This document shows, piece by piece, positions 1-6,977 of a DNA stretch of 16,497 nt. The DNA comes from Bacillota bacterium. GTDB lineage: Bacteria > Bacillota > Clostridia > Acetivibrionales > DSM-1351. The notes under the pieces are model-generated. The model saw only the letters and a list, made by a program, of their open reading frames with translations. It was not told the DNA's origin and did not search any database. Where the stretch lies: contig JAEZIU010000094.1 in the NCBI GenBank assembly GCA_023436485.1, positions 1 to 16,497 on the forward strand, in the 5' to 3' direction. Within the stretch, counting starts at the first letter, position 1; every line of letters begins with the position of its first letter. Both the position numbers and the translations under genes were made by a program.

Positions 1-205
1 TGTTCTTACCCTTGTATACAATGACATCTTTGGCATTTCCACAGAAGATACATGCAGGCTCATATTTCTTCAATATAATGGTTGCCTCATCAACATAGAT
101 TTCTAAAGCATCCTTTTCTGCGATATCTAAAGTTCTGCGCAGCTCGATTGGAAGAACAACTCTTCCCAACTCATCAACTTTTCTTACAATACCCGTAGAT
201 TTCAT
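1..205 (-). CDS. abrB: AbrB-family transition-state regulator (3' end beyond window)
   Basis: DNA-binding regulator of the AbrB/SpoVT swapped-hairpin family; in Bacillus AbrB holds back stationary-phase and sporulation genes during growth. The 68 residues visible begin MKSTGIVRKVDELGRVVLP and continue IELRRTLDIAEKDALEIYVD, nearly identical to the N-terminal DNA-binding half of Bacillus AbrB as I remember it. After about residue 50 the sequence departs from Bacillus and shows a CxxC pair (CIFC, residues 52-55), as in clostridial paralogues that may carry a small zinc ribbon; the second half of any such ribbon lies outside the window. The ATG at 205 is preceded by GAGGAGG (215-221 on the plus strand) at good spacing. 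A consensus promoter and a perfect Spo0A box lie just upstream, so repression by Spo0A~P is likely. The gene is divergent from spmA. Confidence 0.93.
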   Translation of the reverse strand, partial: MKSTGIVRKVDELGRVVLPIELRRTLDIAEKDALEIYVDEATIILKKYEPACIFCGNAKDVIVYKGKN

Positions 206-236
206 CAAAATTGACCTCCTCATATACACTACATAT

Positions 237-243
237 TTCGACA
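237..243 (-). promoter_or_regulatory. Predicted Spo0A box (0A box) in the abrB leader
   Basis: The minus strand reads TGTCGAA, a perfect match to the 0A-box consensus (TGNCGAA). It lies about 6-12 bases downstream of the predicted abrB start point. Spo0A~P represses Bacillus abrB by binding just downstream of its promoter, so the position fits direct repression. An adjacent ATTCGAA (minus strand, 253 down to 247) could be a weak second half-site. Confidence 0.65.
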
Positions 244-255
244 AACTTCGAATTT

Positions 256-284
256 ATAATACCATAAATTCCAATAAACGTCAA
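256..284 (-). promoter_or_regulatory. SigA-type promoter of abrB
   Basis: Read on the minus strand: TTGACG (-35, 284 down to 279), a 17-base spacer, then TATTAT (-10, 261 down to 256). Five of six bases match consensus in each hexamer. The start point should fall near position 249, about 45 bases before the ATG at 205. Confidence 0.8.
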
Positions 285-572
285 CTCAAAAATTAGAAAA
301 AATTTTGCCACTTTTATTATTTTAATACCATGCGAACCAGTTAATTCAAGGCGTTTCAAAAAAAATATTCAAAAGTTAAAAATGTTACGAAATTGTTAAA
401 ATTTTAGTTTCAATTATTTTTTACAGAGATTGAAAAATAATACTGGAAAATTACTTGTTAGAGAGAAAGAGATTCGACAAAAAAAACTAAAATTCTATTA
501 CATAAAAGAATGTGTCCAAGCATATATAACTAGGAGTAACTTTTCCATATAGCGGCCAGAAAAGAGGTATAT
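285..572. other. AT-rich spacer between abrB and spmA
   Basis: No coding region is convincing here. A short minus-strand open frame at 174-359 runs through the abrB promoter in another frame and has no ribosome site or recognisable product. A second perfect TGTCGAA (minus strand, 479 down to 473) lies about 95 bases before spmA. I could not find a convincing SigA, SigE, SigG or SigK promoter for spmA; CATATATA at 521-528 resembles part of a sporulation -10 element but has no matching -35. Confidence 0.5.
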
Positions 573-1160
573 ATGCTTAACTATATTTGGATTGGGTTGT
601 TAATGATAGGGTTTGCCTTCGGGATAGTTAACGGTAGACTTGATGATGTAACAAAGGCTGCAATGGATTCCGCCCAGACAGCTATAACCGTTTGTATAGG
701 CTTGCTGGGAGTAATGTGTCTTTGGACAGGGTTAATGAAAATAGCAGAGAAAAGCGGTCTTATCAGAATAATAGGACGTGCCGTAAGGCCGGTTTTGAGG
801 TTTCTTTTTCCTGAGATACCTAAGGATCATCCTGCCCTTGGTGCTATAGTTATGAATCTTGTGGCAAATTTCCTTGGGTTGGGTAATGCCGCTACTCCGT
901 TGGGACTAAAAGCAATGAAAGAGCTGCAAAGTATTAATAAGGATAAAAAAACAGCCACCAATGCCATGTGCATGTTTCTGGTGTTAAATACAGCAGCAAT
1001 TCAACTTGTTCCTGCCAATATTATTGCACTAAGAACCTCGGAGGGCTCTAAAAAGCCTGCCGAGATAATTGTATGTATTTGGATTGCATCAGTCTGTGCA
1101 ACTATTATGGGTATTATAGCTGTAAAGCTTCTATCTGTGGTATGGAAAAAAGACAATTAA
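573..1160 (+). CDS. spmA: Spore maturation protein SpmA
   Basis: Integral membrane protein needed for normal core dehydration of spores in Bacillus and Clostridium, acting with SpmB. At 195 residues it is close to the Bacillus SpmA length. About five hydrophobic segments are visible (residues 2-20, 36-56, 90-110, 131-154 and 165-190). The family's nucleoside-recognition (Gate) motif is clear at residues 95-115, containing NLVANFLGLGNAATPLG. The ATG has AGAGGT (563-568) upstream. spmB follows after 15 bases, so the two are surely co-transcribed. Expression is probably sporulation-specific, as in Bacillus, but I see no clear sporulation promoter; one perfect 0A box lies about 95 bases upstream. 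What the protein moves or senses is not known. Confidence 0.93.
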   Translation: MLNYIWIGLLMIGFAFGIVNGRLDDVTKAAMDSAQTAITVCIGLLGVMCLWTGLMKIAEKSGLIRIIGRAVRPVLRFLFPEIPKDHPALGAIVMNLVANFLGLGNAATPLGLKAMKELQSINKDKKTATNAMCMFLVLNTAAIQLVPANIIALRTSEGSKKPAEIIVCIWIASVCATIMGIIAVKLLSVVWKKDN

Positions 1161-1175
1161 CGAAAGTGGTGGAGT

Positions 1176-1706
1176 ATGAGTTTTATTAGACAAATGTCTG
1201 ACTTTGCTATTCCGGCAATTTTTGTAGTAATACTAGGTGTGGCAGTATTAAAAAAGGTAAAGGCTTATGATGTATTTGTTGAAGGTGCGAAAGACGGAAT
1301 AGACACAATAATTAAAATAATTCCCTCACTGGTAGGGCTTCTGGTGGCCGTAGGAGTTTTCAAGGCATCCGGTGCAATGGACAGCCTGATACTTTTGTTA
1401 AGGCCTGTAACAGATTTGCTTGGAATGCCTCCACAGGTTGCACCGCTGGCATTATTACGTCCTATATCGGGAAGTGCATCCTTTGCTTTTGTAACCGAGA
1501 TTATCAAATCTTTTGGGCCGGATTCGTATACCGGAAGGGTTGCAGCTACAATGATGGGTTCCACCGAGACAATTTTTTATACTCTGGCGGTTTATTACGG
1601 TTCGGTAGGCATAAAAAATATAAGGTATACACTTATTGCAGCAATAATGGCTGATATTATAAGCGTTATAGCATCCTTATGGGCCTGTCAGTTTATATTT
1701 GGCTAG
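1176..1706 (+). CDS. spmB: Spore maturation protein SpmB
   Basis: Partner of SpmA and a member of the same Gate-domain membrane family; in Bacillus and Clostridium loss of either protein gives spores with wetter, less heat-resistant cores. The 176-residue length is typical. Visible landmarks are FVEGAKDG (34-41), LLRPISGSASFAF (93-105) and MMGSTETIFYTLAVYYGS (126-143), all characteristic of SpmB. Hydrophobic segments lie near residues 10-27, 47-63, 121-141 and 150-174. The ribosome site GGTGG (1166-1170) sits six bases before the ATG. The stop TAG (1704-1706) shares the palindrome CTAG with the stop of the convergent gene on the minus strand, so no room is left for a terminator between them. 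Confidence 0.93.
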   Translation: MSFIRQMSDFAIPAIFVVILGVAVLKKVKAYDVFVEGAKDGIDTIIKIIPSLVGLLVAVGVFKASGAMDSLILLLRPVTDLLGMPPQVAPLALLRPISGSASFAFVTEIIKSFGPDSYTGRVAATMMGSTETIFYTLAVYYGSVGIKNIRYTLIAAIMADIISVIASLWACQFIFG

Positions 1707-2761
1707 AATTTATTTAATGATCTGAGAATTTTAGCAGATAGATAATATAGCCACATGCCTTTTCCACCTGATTTGTACAAACTTTTGCTTGTAATGTTGT
1801 TCATACCTTCGGTGGCTTTGGGGTCAGTAGTAAACAAGCTCAATAGGATTTTAAGTACTGATTTTACATTGCTTTTATACCGTGTCCTTACACAGAGTGC
1901 TTTTTTTGTAAAGAAATCAATTCTATCCTCGTACTCCTTGAGGCTACTGTAATAAAAAACATAGTTAAGGCTACCGGAAGAAAGGTCATCATTATATTTA
2001 AGGTAGCATTCCAAGACTTTATGTACGCAGCTTACCCATGGGAAAAAAGCTGTGTTAATATTCTCGGCATCCTCCTCGGTCAAATCAGGATTTGTCGCAA
2101 GAGCCAGAAGAAGCATTATATCAAGGCCTGAATCTATACACATACAGAATTCCCAATTGGACAAATCAGGATATTTCTGGCCGTGTGCCGTGCTCCATCT
2201 TATCAGGTTCACTTCTTTTTCGTTGTCATTGGAGGAATATTTGGTTATCTGCAAATCTATGTACAATGCAAGAAATGCGGATAAAGAATCCCTTACAAGG
2301 TCATAAGAAGGGAGAAGCTGAATTTTCTGACGGCACTTTTCAACAAGAATACTAAGATAGCCATTGTCGTCCTTTGAAGGGAAGAAAGTAAAGTATTTTT
2401 CAAAGGATTCATTACGTATGTTTGCGGCATCTTTCAATGAAGAAAAGATTACTCGAATAAAAGCTTCTGTGACAACGGTTGAGTTTTCACAGATTTTATT
2501 AACATAGCGGACTATAGTCAGAAATGAGAAAATAACCTCAGAGGCAAGTTTGGCGTTAACCCCCGGCCAAAAAGTGCATACCGATGCTATAGCCATGTCG
2601 AAACGGCTTTGTTTTAAGGCATCTGTAGCATTCTTTTTAAGATTGTACTTTACTATACGCCCTGTGTAATTGTAATATTCCTCAGATCTCTTCTGAACAA
2701 TGGGATATATTTTTTTAGCGTAACTGTTTATGAAACGCATACAGCCTATGATGTTTTTCAT
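1703..2761 (-). CDS. DUF2600 / YtpB-like protein, divergent, probably not a standard terpene synthase
   Basis: 352 residues. Several blocks match the DUF2600 family, whose Bacillus member YtpB is tetraprenyl-beta-curcumene synthase: DDNGYL (131-136) followed by LVEKC, LALYIDLQITKY (164-175), NWEFCMCIDSG (202-212), FFPWVSCVHKVLECYL (239-254) and LNYVFYY (265-271). The Asp-rich segment that in YtpB reads roughly DYLDNLCDR is here RYVNKICEN (85-93), with every Asp gone, and the later Asp/Glu-rich helix reads ECYLKYNDD (251-259). Loss of the metal-binding acids argues against ordinary prenyl-diphosphate chemistry. The comparison is from memory, not an alignment. GGGGAT precedes the ATG; Met8 is an alternative start. 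The gene is convergent with spmB, overlapping by four bases, and divergent from tatD. Confidence 0.7.
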   Translation of the reverse strand: MKNIIGCMRFINSYAKKIYPIVQKRSEEYYNYTGRIVKYNLKKNATDALKQSRFDMAIASVCTFWPGVNAKLASEVIFSFLTIVRYVNKICENSTVVTEAFIRVIFSSLKDAANIRNESFEKYFTFFPSKDDNGYLSILVEKCRQKIQLLPSYDLVRDSLSAFLALYIDLQITKYSSNDNEKEVNLIRWSTAHGQKYPDLSNWEFCMCIDSGLDIMLLLALATNPDLTEEDAENINTAFFPWVSCVHKVLECYLKYNDDLSSGSLNYVFYYSSLKEYEDRIDFFTKKALCVRTRYKSNVKSVLKILLSLFTTDPKATEGMNNITSKSLYKSGGKGMWLYYLSAKILRSLNKF

Positions 2762-2992
2762 AATTTATCCCCACGGGTTGTTTTTATACTAGATTTTTTC
2801 CATATGTATTACACTTTAAACAGTTGTATTCTAATCAATGTGCTTGAAAAATCTTATACAAATATGTATAGTAGTATCAGTAGCCATATACAAATTTTGT
2901 GCTAAAGGACAAGCACTGGATAAATTATACCATGTAAGCTGCAATAGTTTCAAATTGACAGCAATTCTAATAGGAATAGAGCAGGTGATAGT

Positions 2993-3760
2993 TTGATTTT
3001 TGATACACACGCACATTATGACGATGAGAAATTTGATGAGGACAGGGACACACTTCTGCAAGAACTCCATCACAATGGAATAGAGTATATCCTGAATGCT
3101 TCTGCAGATATGAACTCTTTAGATAGCTCCATAGAGCTTTCAGGTAAATATGACTTTGTGTATGCTGCTTTGGGCATACATCCTCACTATGCAGAAGAGA
3201 TGAATGAAGAACTAATTGAAAAGATAAAAAAGTTGTCCCGAAACAGCAAAGTTGTCGCAATCGGTGAAATAGGACTTGATTATTATTATGACAATTCTCC
3301 GAGAGATATCCAGAGATATTGGTTTGAAAGACAGATTGAGCTTGCAAAAGAACTCCAACTGCCCATAATAATTCATGACAGAGATGCACATGAAGACACC
3401 GTGAACATTATTAAAAAAACAAATGCAAAGCAAGTGGGAGGCATATTCCATTGCTTTGCAGGAAGCCGGGAAATGGCGTTGGATATGATAAAACACAATT
3501 TATATATTGCGGTTGGCGGTGCGGTAACCTTTAAGAACTCAAGAAGAATAAAAGAGGTTGTTGAAGCTGTTCCACTGGACAAACTTGTCATTGAAACAGA
3601 CTGTCCGTACCTTACACCTGAACCTTACAGAGGCAAACGCAATAATTCCGGATATTTGGTTCACACTATAGAAAAAATTGCTGAAATTAAAGGTGTAAGC
3701 CCGGATGAAGTGTCCAAGGCTACACTCATTAACGCGAAAAAGGTTTTCAAATTAATATAG
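2993..3760 (+). CDS. tatD: TatD-family metal-dependent DNase
   Basis: TIM-barrel hydrolase of the TatD/YabD family: metal-dependent deoxyribonucleases acting on DNA ends, with proposed roles in DNA repair and degradation. At 255 residues it matches Bacillus YabD. The metal ligands are all present: HxH at H6/H8 (FDTHAH), E92 in GEIGLDYYYD, H128 in IIIHDRD, H153 in FHCFAG, and D203 in ETDCPYLTPEP; GIHPHY (61-66) is also typical. The start is TTG, supported by AGGTGA a few bases upstream and by the family N-terminus (MIFDTHAHYDD). In Bacillus the orthologue lies in a metS-yabD-yabE-rnmV-ksgA block. Here tatD keeps the same orientation as the yabE-like gene and rsmA, but an extra membrane protein follows 52 bases later. 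Confidence 0.93.
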   Translation: MIFDTHAHYDDEKFDEDRDTLLQELHHNGIEYILNASADMNSLDSSIELSGKYDFVYAALGIHPHYAEEMNEELIEKIKKLSRNSKVVAIGEIGLDYYYDNSPRDIQRYWFERQIELAKELQLPIIIHDRDAHEDTVNIIKKTNAKQVGGIFHCFAGSREMALDMIKHNLYIAVGGAVTFKNSRRIKEVVEAVPLDKLVIETDCPYLTPEPYRGKRNNSGYLVHTIEKIAEIKGVSPDEVSKATLINAKKVFKLI

Positions 3761-3812
3761 GATAATAAAAAATAAGCCCTTAATGTTAACATAATATTTA
3801 AGGAGAAAAATT

Positions 3813-4508
3813 ATGAAAAGATTTATTATTATTATAGTATTTCTATTTCTCATAGCGTTACTTATATCATTTAATTATCTGCTTTGGGATAGAGAGAAGC
3901 AGCTTGAAAACTTTCAGGATTTAAGAGAGGCTAAAAACTTTACCATAGATACTCTCGGAGAAAAAAACAATACCCTTGATAAAAAGAATAGGGAGTTGGC
4001 TGAAAAGATCGAATCACTAAATTCAGTTATTTCAGATCTCAGGGTTGAGTTTAACCGTGTTTCGGTTGAAAATACGGATCTAAAGACTCAAATAAACAAT
4101 TATGCCTATTTAGTTATTCAGTCAAAGAAAAACATGAATACTGCGCCTGTAAACGGACTAATTAAAAATTGGTTTGAGGCAATTAATACAAAGAACTATA
4201 AAGCAGCAAGTGCATTGATAAGTAAGGATTCACAGGATGAGATCATAAAGAACCCTGCCAATTTCAGCAAAACATACCAGGGGGAAATTAAGGCTATTTA
4301 CCTTAAATCGTCACAGATTTTTACCGAACTTACAGACCAGGAGCATCTGGGGAAAATTCAGTTCAGGGTCATTGCACAGGTGGAAAAGCCTGAACCGAAT
4401 CAGGATCAAAAACTGTACAAAAGCGGTGAAAATGAAAAGTATATAACGGTAGAATTCAATACACAATCTAAAGAATGGCTTATATTGGAGGTATCAGATA
4501 AGCCATAG
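3813..4508 (+). CDS. Membrane-anchored coiled-coil protein with NTF2-like C-terminal domain
   Basis: 231 residues, with no precise family known to me. Residues 4-25 are one very hydrophobic helix after a positive MKR start, best read as an uncleaved signal anchor with the bulk outside the cell. Residues 27-100 are rich in E, K, L and N with heptad spacing, a probable coiled coil. Residues 113-231 look like a small NTF2-like domain: a helix with NWFEAINTKNYKAASALI (119-136), then strands ending in YITVEFNTQSKEWLILEVSD. Similar domains are common in extracellular clostridial proteins. The AAGGAG ribosome site (3800-3805) is strong. The gene lies between tatD and the G5/3D protein, 52 bases after tatD and with no terminator seen, so it is probably co-transcribed with tatD. 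A role in the envelope is inferred only from topology. Confidence 0.75.
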   Translation: MKRFIIIIVFLFLIALLISFNYLLWDREKQLENFQDLREAKNFTIDTLGEKNNTLDKKNRELAEKIESLNSVISDLRVEFNRVSVENTDLKTQINNYAYLVIQSKKNMNTAPVNGLIKNWFEAINTKNYKAASALISKDSQDEIIKNPANFSKTYQGEIKAIYLKSSQIFTELTDQEHLGKIQFRVIAQVEKPEPNQDQKLYKSGENEKYITVEFNTQSKEWLILEVSDKP

Positions 4509-4676
4509 TCCTAAAAATTTCCTATTTTTAAAAGCCCATTTATAAGCGGGTTTCACCACCATGGTTGTTAAAAGGAAACATAAATCTCCTTACTGAATAG
4601 TATACTAACATCTAGTTAATAATTTATTACAAGGGATGAATTTGTCAGAAGTTATTTCCATAAATAGGCAATAAAT

Positions 4677-4705
4677 TTGACAAAAAAATGGGTATAGAAT
4701 AAAAT
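4677..4705 (+). promoter_or_regulatory. SigA-type promoter of the G5/3D gene
   Basis: TTGACA (4677-4682, perfect -35), a 17-base spacer and TAAAAT (4700-4705, -10). The start point should be near 4712, giving a short leader of about 36 bases before the ATG at 4748. The rest of the 239-base gap after the preceding gene holds nothing else that I can support. Confidence 0.75.
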
Positions 4706-4747
4706 ACTTACAGTCCCTTTGAATATTTCTAACAGGAGGTTGGATTT

Positions 4748-5818
4748 ATGATACCGATTGCGAAGAATATTAAAAGGTATTTTTCTAAGCTAAAAATAAG
4801 ATCATTGGATGTCGCAATAATATGCATCGTCGTTGTTATATCCGTTACAACGGGGTTCGTGGTTTTTAACGGACTCAATAGGCACGTTGTAATCAACGAT
4901 AATGGGCATACCATTGCAATTAAGACAATGAAAGTAACAGTGAAAGAGGTATTGGAGCAGACAGGCATCAAGGTTGACAAAGCAGACTTCGTTAGTATGC
5001 CGTTTGACGCGATGCTCACAAAGATTCATCAGAATGTCATAAATATAAAAAGAGCGGTACCTGTTTCAATTAAGGTTGATGGAAAAGAACTGGACGTAAA
5101 GACATATAAGGATACGGTTAAGGAAGTTTTAAAAGATAATAAGATAATCGTGGATTCGGATGACAAATTTGTAGGGTCTCAATTAGGAGACAAAATCGTA
5201 TCAGATATGAATATTTCTATTGTCCGTGTAGAGGAGAAAACAGTCACGGAGACATCGTCTATTCCATTTAAAACCATTACAAAAGATAGCAACCGATTAG
5301 ATAAGGGAGTAAGAAATACAGTCAGACAAGGAAAAGAAGGCGTCAGAGAAAAGTTATACAAGGTAGTTTTTGAGGATGGAAAGCAGACCGCTAAACAGCT
5401 TGTAAAGGATTTTGTAGCTACAAACCCTTTAAGTTGCATTGTTGAAGTCGGTACGGTTTTAAACTACAGGACATCGAGAGGCGAAACATTAAGATTTTCG
5501 AAGGTGATGGATATGAGGGCAACCTCGTACACCGCTTCTTTTACAGACACAGGTAAGAGTCCGGGAGAGCCTGGGTTTGGTATTACAGCAACCGGAGCAA
5601 GAGTAAAAAGGGGTATAATCGCAGTAGACCCCAGAGTAATACCCTTGGGAACAAGAGTATATATAGAGGTTCCCGGGAAGGCAGCCGATTATGGATATGC
5701 GGTTGCGTCAGATACAGGAGGAGCAATAAAAGGCAACAAAATTGATGTTTATCTTGAGTCAGGCAGTCTGGTTGCTGCCTGGGGTGTAAGGAAAGTAAAA
5801 GTTTATATACTGAAATAG
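4748..5818 (+). CDS. yabE: YabE-type cell-wall protein with DUF348, G5 and 3D domains
   Basis: Predicted cell-wall-active protein of the YabE/Rpf-like family; 3D domains are related to the catalytic fold of MltA-type lytic transglycosylases. The 356 residues contain a signal anchor (about 20-40), two DUF348 repeats (about 46-90 and 104-146), a G5 domain (about 160-237) and a C-terminal 3D domain (about 256-355). The three aspartates that name the 3D domain are D294 (IAVDPRVIPLG), D322 (ASDTGGAIKG) and D333 (NKIDVY). Bacillus YabE is longer, with more DUF348 sequence. The ATG follows AGGAGG (4734-4739). The gene has its own consensus promoter and is followed by a terminator, so it can be a single-gene unit. 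The position before rsmA matches the yabE-rnmV-ksgA order of Bacillus, except that rnmV is absent. Confidence 0.88.
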   Translation: MIPIAKNIKRYFSKLKIRSLDVAIICIVVVISVTTGFVVFNGLNRHVVINDNGHTIAIKTMKVTVKEVLEQTGIKVDKADFVSMPFDAMLTKIHQNVINIKRAVPVSIKVDGKELDVKTYKDTVKEVLKDNKIIVDSDDKFVGSQLGDKIVSDMNISIVRVEEKTVTETSSIPFKTITKDSNRLDKGVRNTVRQGKEGVREKLYKVVFEDGKQTAKQLVKDFVATNPLSCIVEVGTVLNYRTSRGETLRFSKVMDMRATSYTASFTDTGKSPGEPGFGITATGARVKRGIIAVDPRVIPLGTRVYIEVPGKAADYGYAVASDTGGAIKGNKIDVYLESGSLVAAWGVRKVKVYILK

Positions 5819-5876
5819 GGCATTTGCTCTGAGGTATGTAAACCAAAATAAAAAAAGTATTAAAGGGACTGTTAGA

Positions 5877-5908
5877 GCTGATCCAAGTTTATTGGATTGG
5901 CCCTTTTT
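5877..5908 (+). terminator. Rho-independent terminator after the G5/3D gene
   Basis: The hairpin arms are GCTGATCCAA (5877-5886) and TTGGATTGGC (5892-5901), ten pairs with two G-U, around the loop GTTTA; CC and then five T follow. An outer pairing of AAAGGG (5862-5867) with CCCTTT (5901-5906) is an alternative. Confidence 0.7.
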
Positions 5909-5966
5909 CTATAATTACGTAAATAATTTCTCTGTAAAAAGTCGAATATATTATTTAATGCTATTG

Positions 5967-5975
5967 TGTTATAAT
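5967..5975 (+). promoter_or_regulatory. Extended -10 promoter of rsmA
   Basis: TGTTATAAT: a perfect TATAAT (5970-5975) preceded by TG at the extended -10 position. No good -35 is seen at the right distance (TATATT at 5947-5952 is the best). It lies between the upstream terminator and the rsmA ATG, where a promoter is expected. Confidence 0.55.
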
Positions 5976-6014
5976 ATTTGACAATGTGTTAATTTAAAAG
6001 GTTAAGGAGTACCT

Positions 6015-6872
6015 ATGATTAAAAACAATACGTCTGAGATAATAAAAAAACACGGGTTAAAGCTTACAAAGGCCTTGGGCCAGAATTTCCTCACTGACTT
6101 CAGTGTGGTACAAAGAATAGTTGATGCCTCTGGCATGGATAAAGATACACTTGCAATAGAAATAGGACCGGGTGTGGGAAGTATGACCCGGGAGCTGGCA
6201 GCAAGGTCTGCCGGGGTAGCTGCTGTAGAGATAGACAAAAGGCTTATTCCTGCTTTAAGTGAAAACTTAAGTGATTATTCAAATGTAAGCATAATCAACG
6301 AAGATATAATGAAAGCGGATATTGACGCAATTATAAAAAAGCACAGAGAATTGTACAATGCAAAAAGCGTAAAGGTTGTTGCAAACCTGCCATATTACAT
6401 TACTACACCAATAATTATGCATTTTTTGGAGGAAGTCAAAGGTGTTGACAAAATGGTTTTCATGGTACAAAAGGAAGTTGCCGAAAGAATGGTTTCTGGG
6501 CCGGGTACCAAGGACTATGGGGCTCTCTCGGTAGCAGTCCAGTTTTACTCAAACCCCAAAATAATATTTGATGTTCCTCCCCATTGTTTTATTCCTCAGC
6601 CGGAAGTACATTCAACAATAATAGGGCTTGATATTCTAAGTGAGCCGCCTGTGGAAGTTATTGACCGTAATGTTTACTTTAAAATAGTAAAGGCATCCTT
6701 CGGGCAAAGAAGGAAGACCCTTGTAAATGCATTATCCAATTCAGGATTTTTTAATAAAAGCAAAGAACAATTTAAACAAATAATTGAAGAAATGGGATTA
6801 AATGAAAATATAAGAGGGGAAGTTTTGACGGTTGCGCAATTTGCACAGCTTTCAAACCTGATTCTAAAATAA
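6015..6872 (+). CDS. rsmA: 16S rRNA dimethyladenosine transferase RsmA (KsgA)
   Basis: SAM-dependent methyltransferase that dimethylates two adjacent adenines (A1518/A1519, E. coli numbering) near the 3' end of 16S rRNA late in small-subunit assembly; loss gives kasugamycin resistance. At 285 residues it has family length. Motifs visible: GQNFL (22-26), the SAM-binding EIGPGVG (49-55), acidic E72 in VEID, D97 in NEDIMK, and the catalytic NLPYYITTP (124-132). The C-terminal part contains QPEVHSTI and SFGQRRKTL, both typical. The ATG follows AAGGAG (6004-6009 region). The gene has its own promoter and ends in a strong terminator, so it looks monocistronic here. In many Firmicutes rnmV (ribonuclease M5) sits directly before it; that gene is not present. 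Confidence 0.96.
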   Translation: MIKNNTSEIIKKHGLKLTKALGQNFLTDFSVVQRIVDASGMDKDTLAIEIGPGVGSMTRELAARSAGVAAVEIDKRLIPALSENLSDYSNVSIINEDIMKADIDAIIKKHRELYNAKSVKVVANLPYYITTPIIMHFLEEVKGVDKMVFMVQKEVAERMVSGPGTKDYGALSVAVQFYSNPKIIFDVPPHCFIPQPEVHSTIIGLDILSEPPVEVIDRNVYFKIVKASFGQRRKTLVNALSNSGFFNKSKEQFKQIIEEMGLNENIRGEVLTVAQFAQLSNLILK

Positions 6873-6886
6873 TAAAAAAACGAATT

Positions 6887-6921
6887 AATAAGGCTATCAA
6901 AAAAGATAGTCTTATTTTTTT
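6887..6921 (+). terminator. Rho-independent terminator after rsmA
   Basis: A 12-base-pair stem, AATAAGGCTATC (6887-6898) with GATAGTCTTATT (6905-6916), containing one G-U pair, a loop of six A, and a T run to 6921. It starts 14 bases after the rsmA stop. Confidence 0.9.
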
Positions 6922-6977
6922 ATTTATATCATATATTCTTACTGTTAGGAATCTGCTTAAAAAAGGAGAAATCTGCA

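Noticed and set aside
2092..2355. Plus-strand open frames opposite the DUF2600 gene
   Set aside because: No ribosome sites, odd composition, and the minus-strand frame has family motifs and a good start; these are shadows.
2895..2926. Promoter of tatD (TTGTGC, 18 bases, TAAATT) with a small dyad GTGCT/AGCAC
   Set aside because: Both hexamers match poorly and the five-pair dyad is easily due to chance.
4525..4560. Possible terminator after the NTF2-like gene (AAAGCCC ... GCGGGTTT)
   Set aside because: Only six pairs with a bulge and no T run after it beyond TTT; too weak to call.
4509..4747. Riboswitch, such as c-di-AMP type, before the G5/3D gene
   Set aside because: The predicted leader is only about 36 bases and no conserved riboswitch motifs are seen.
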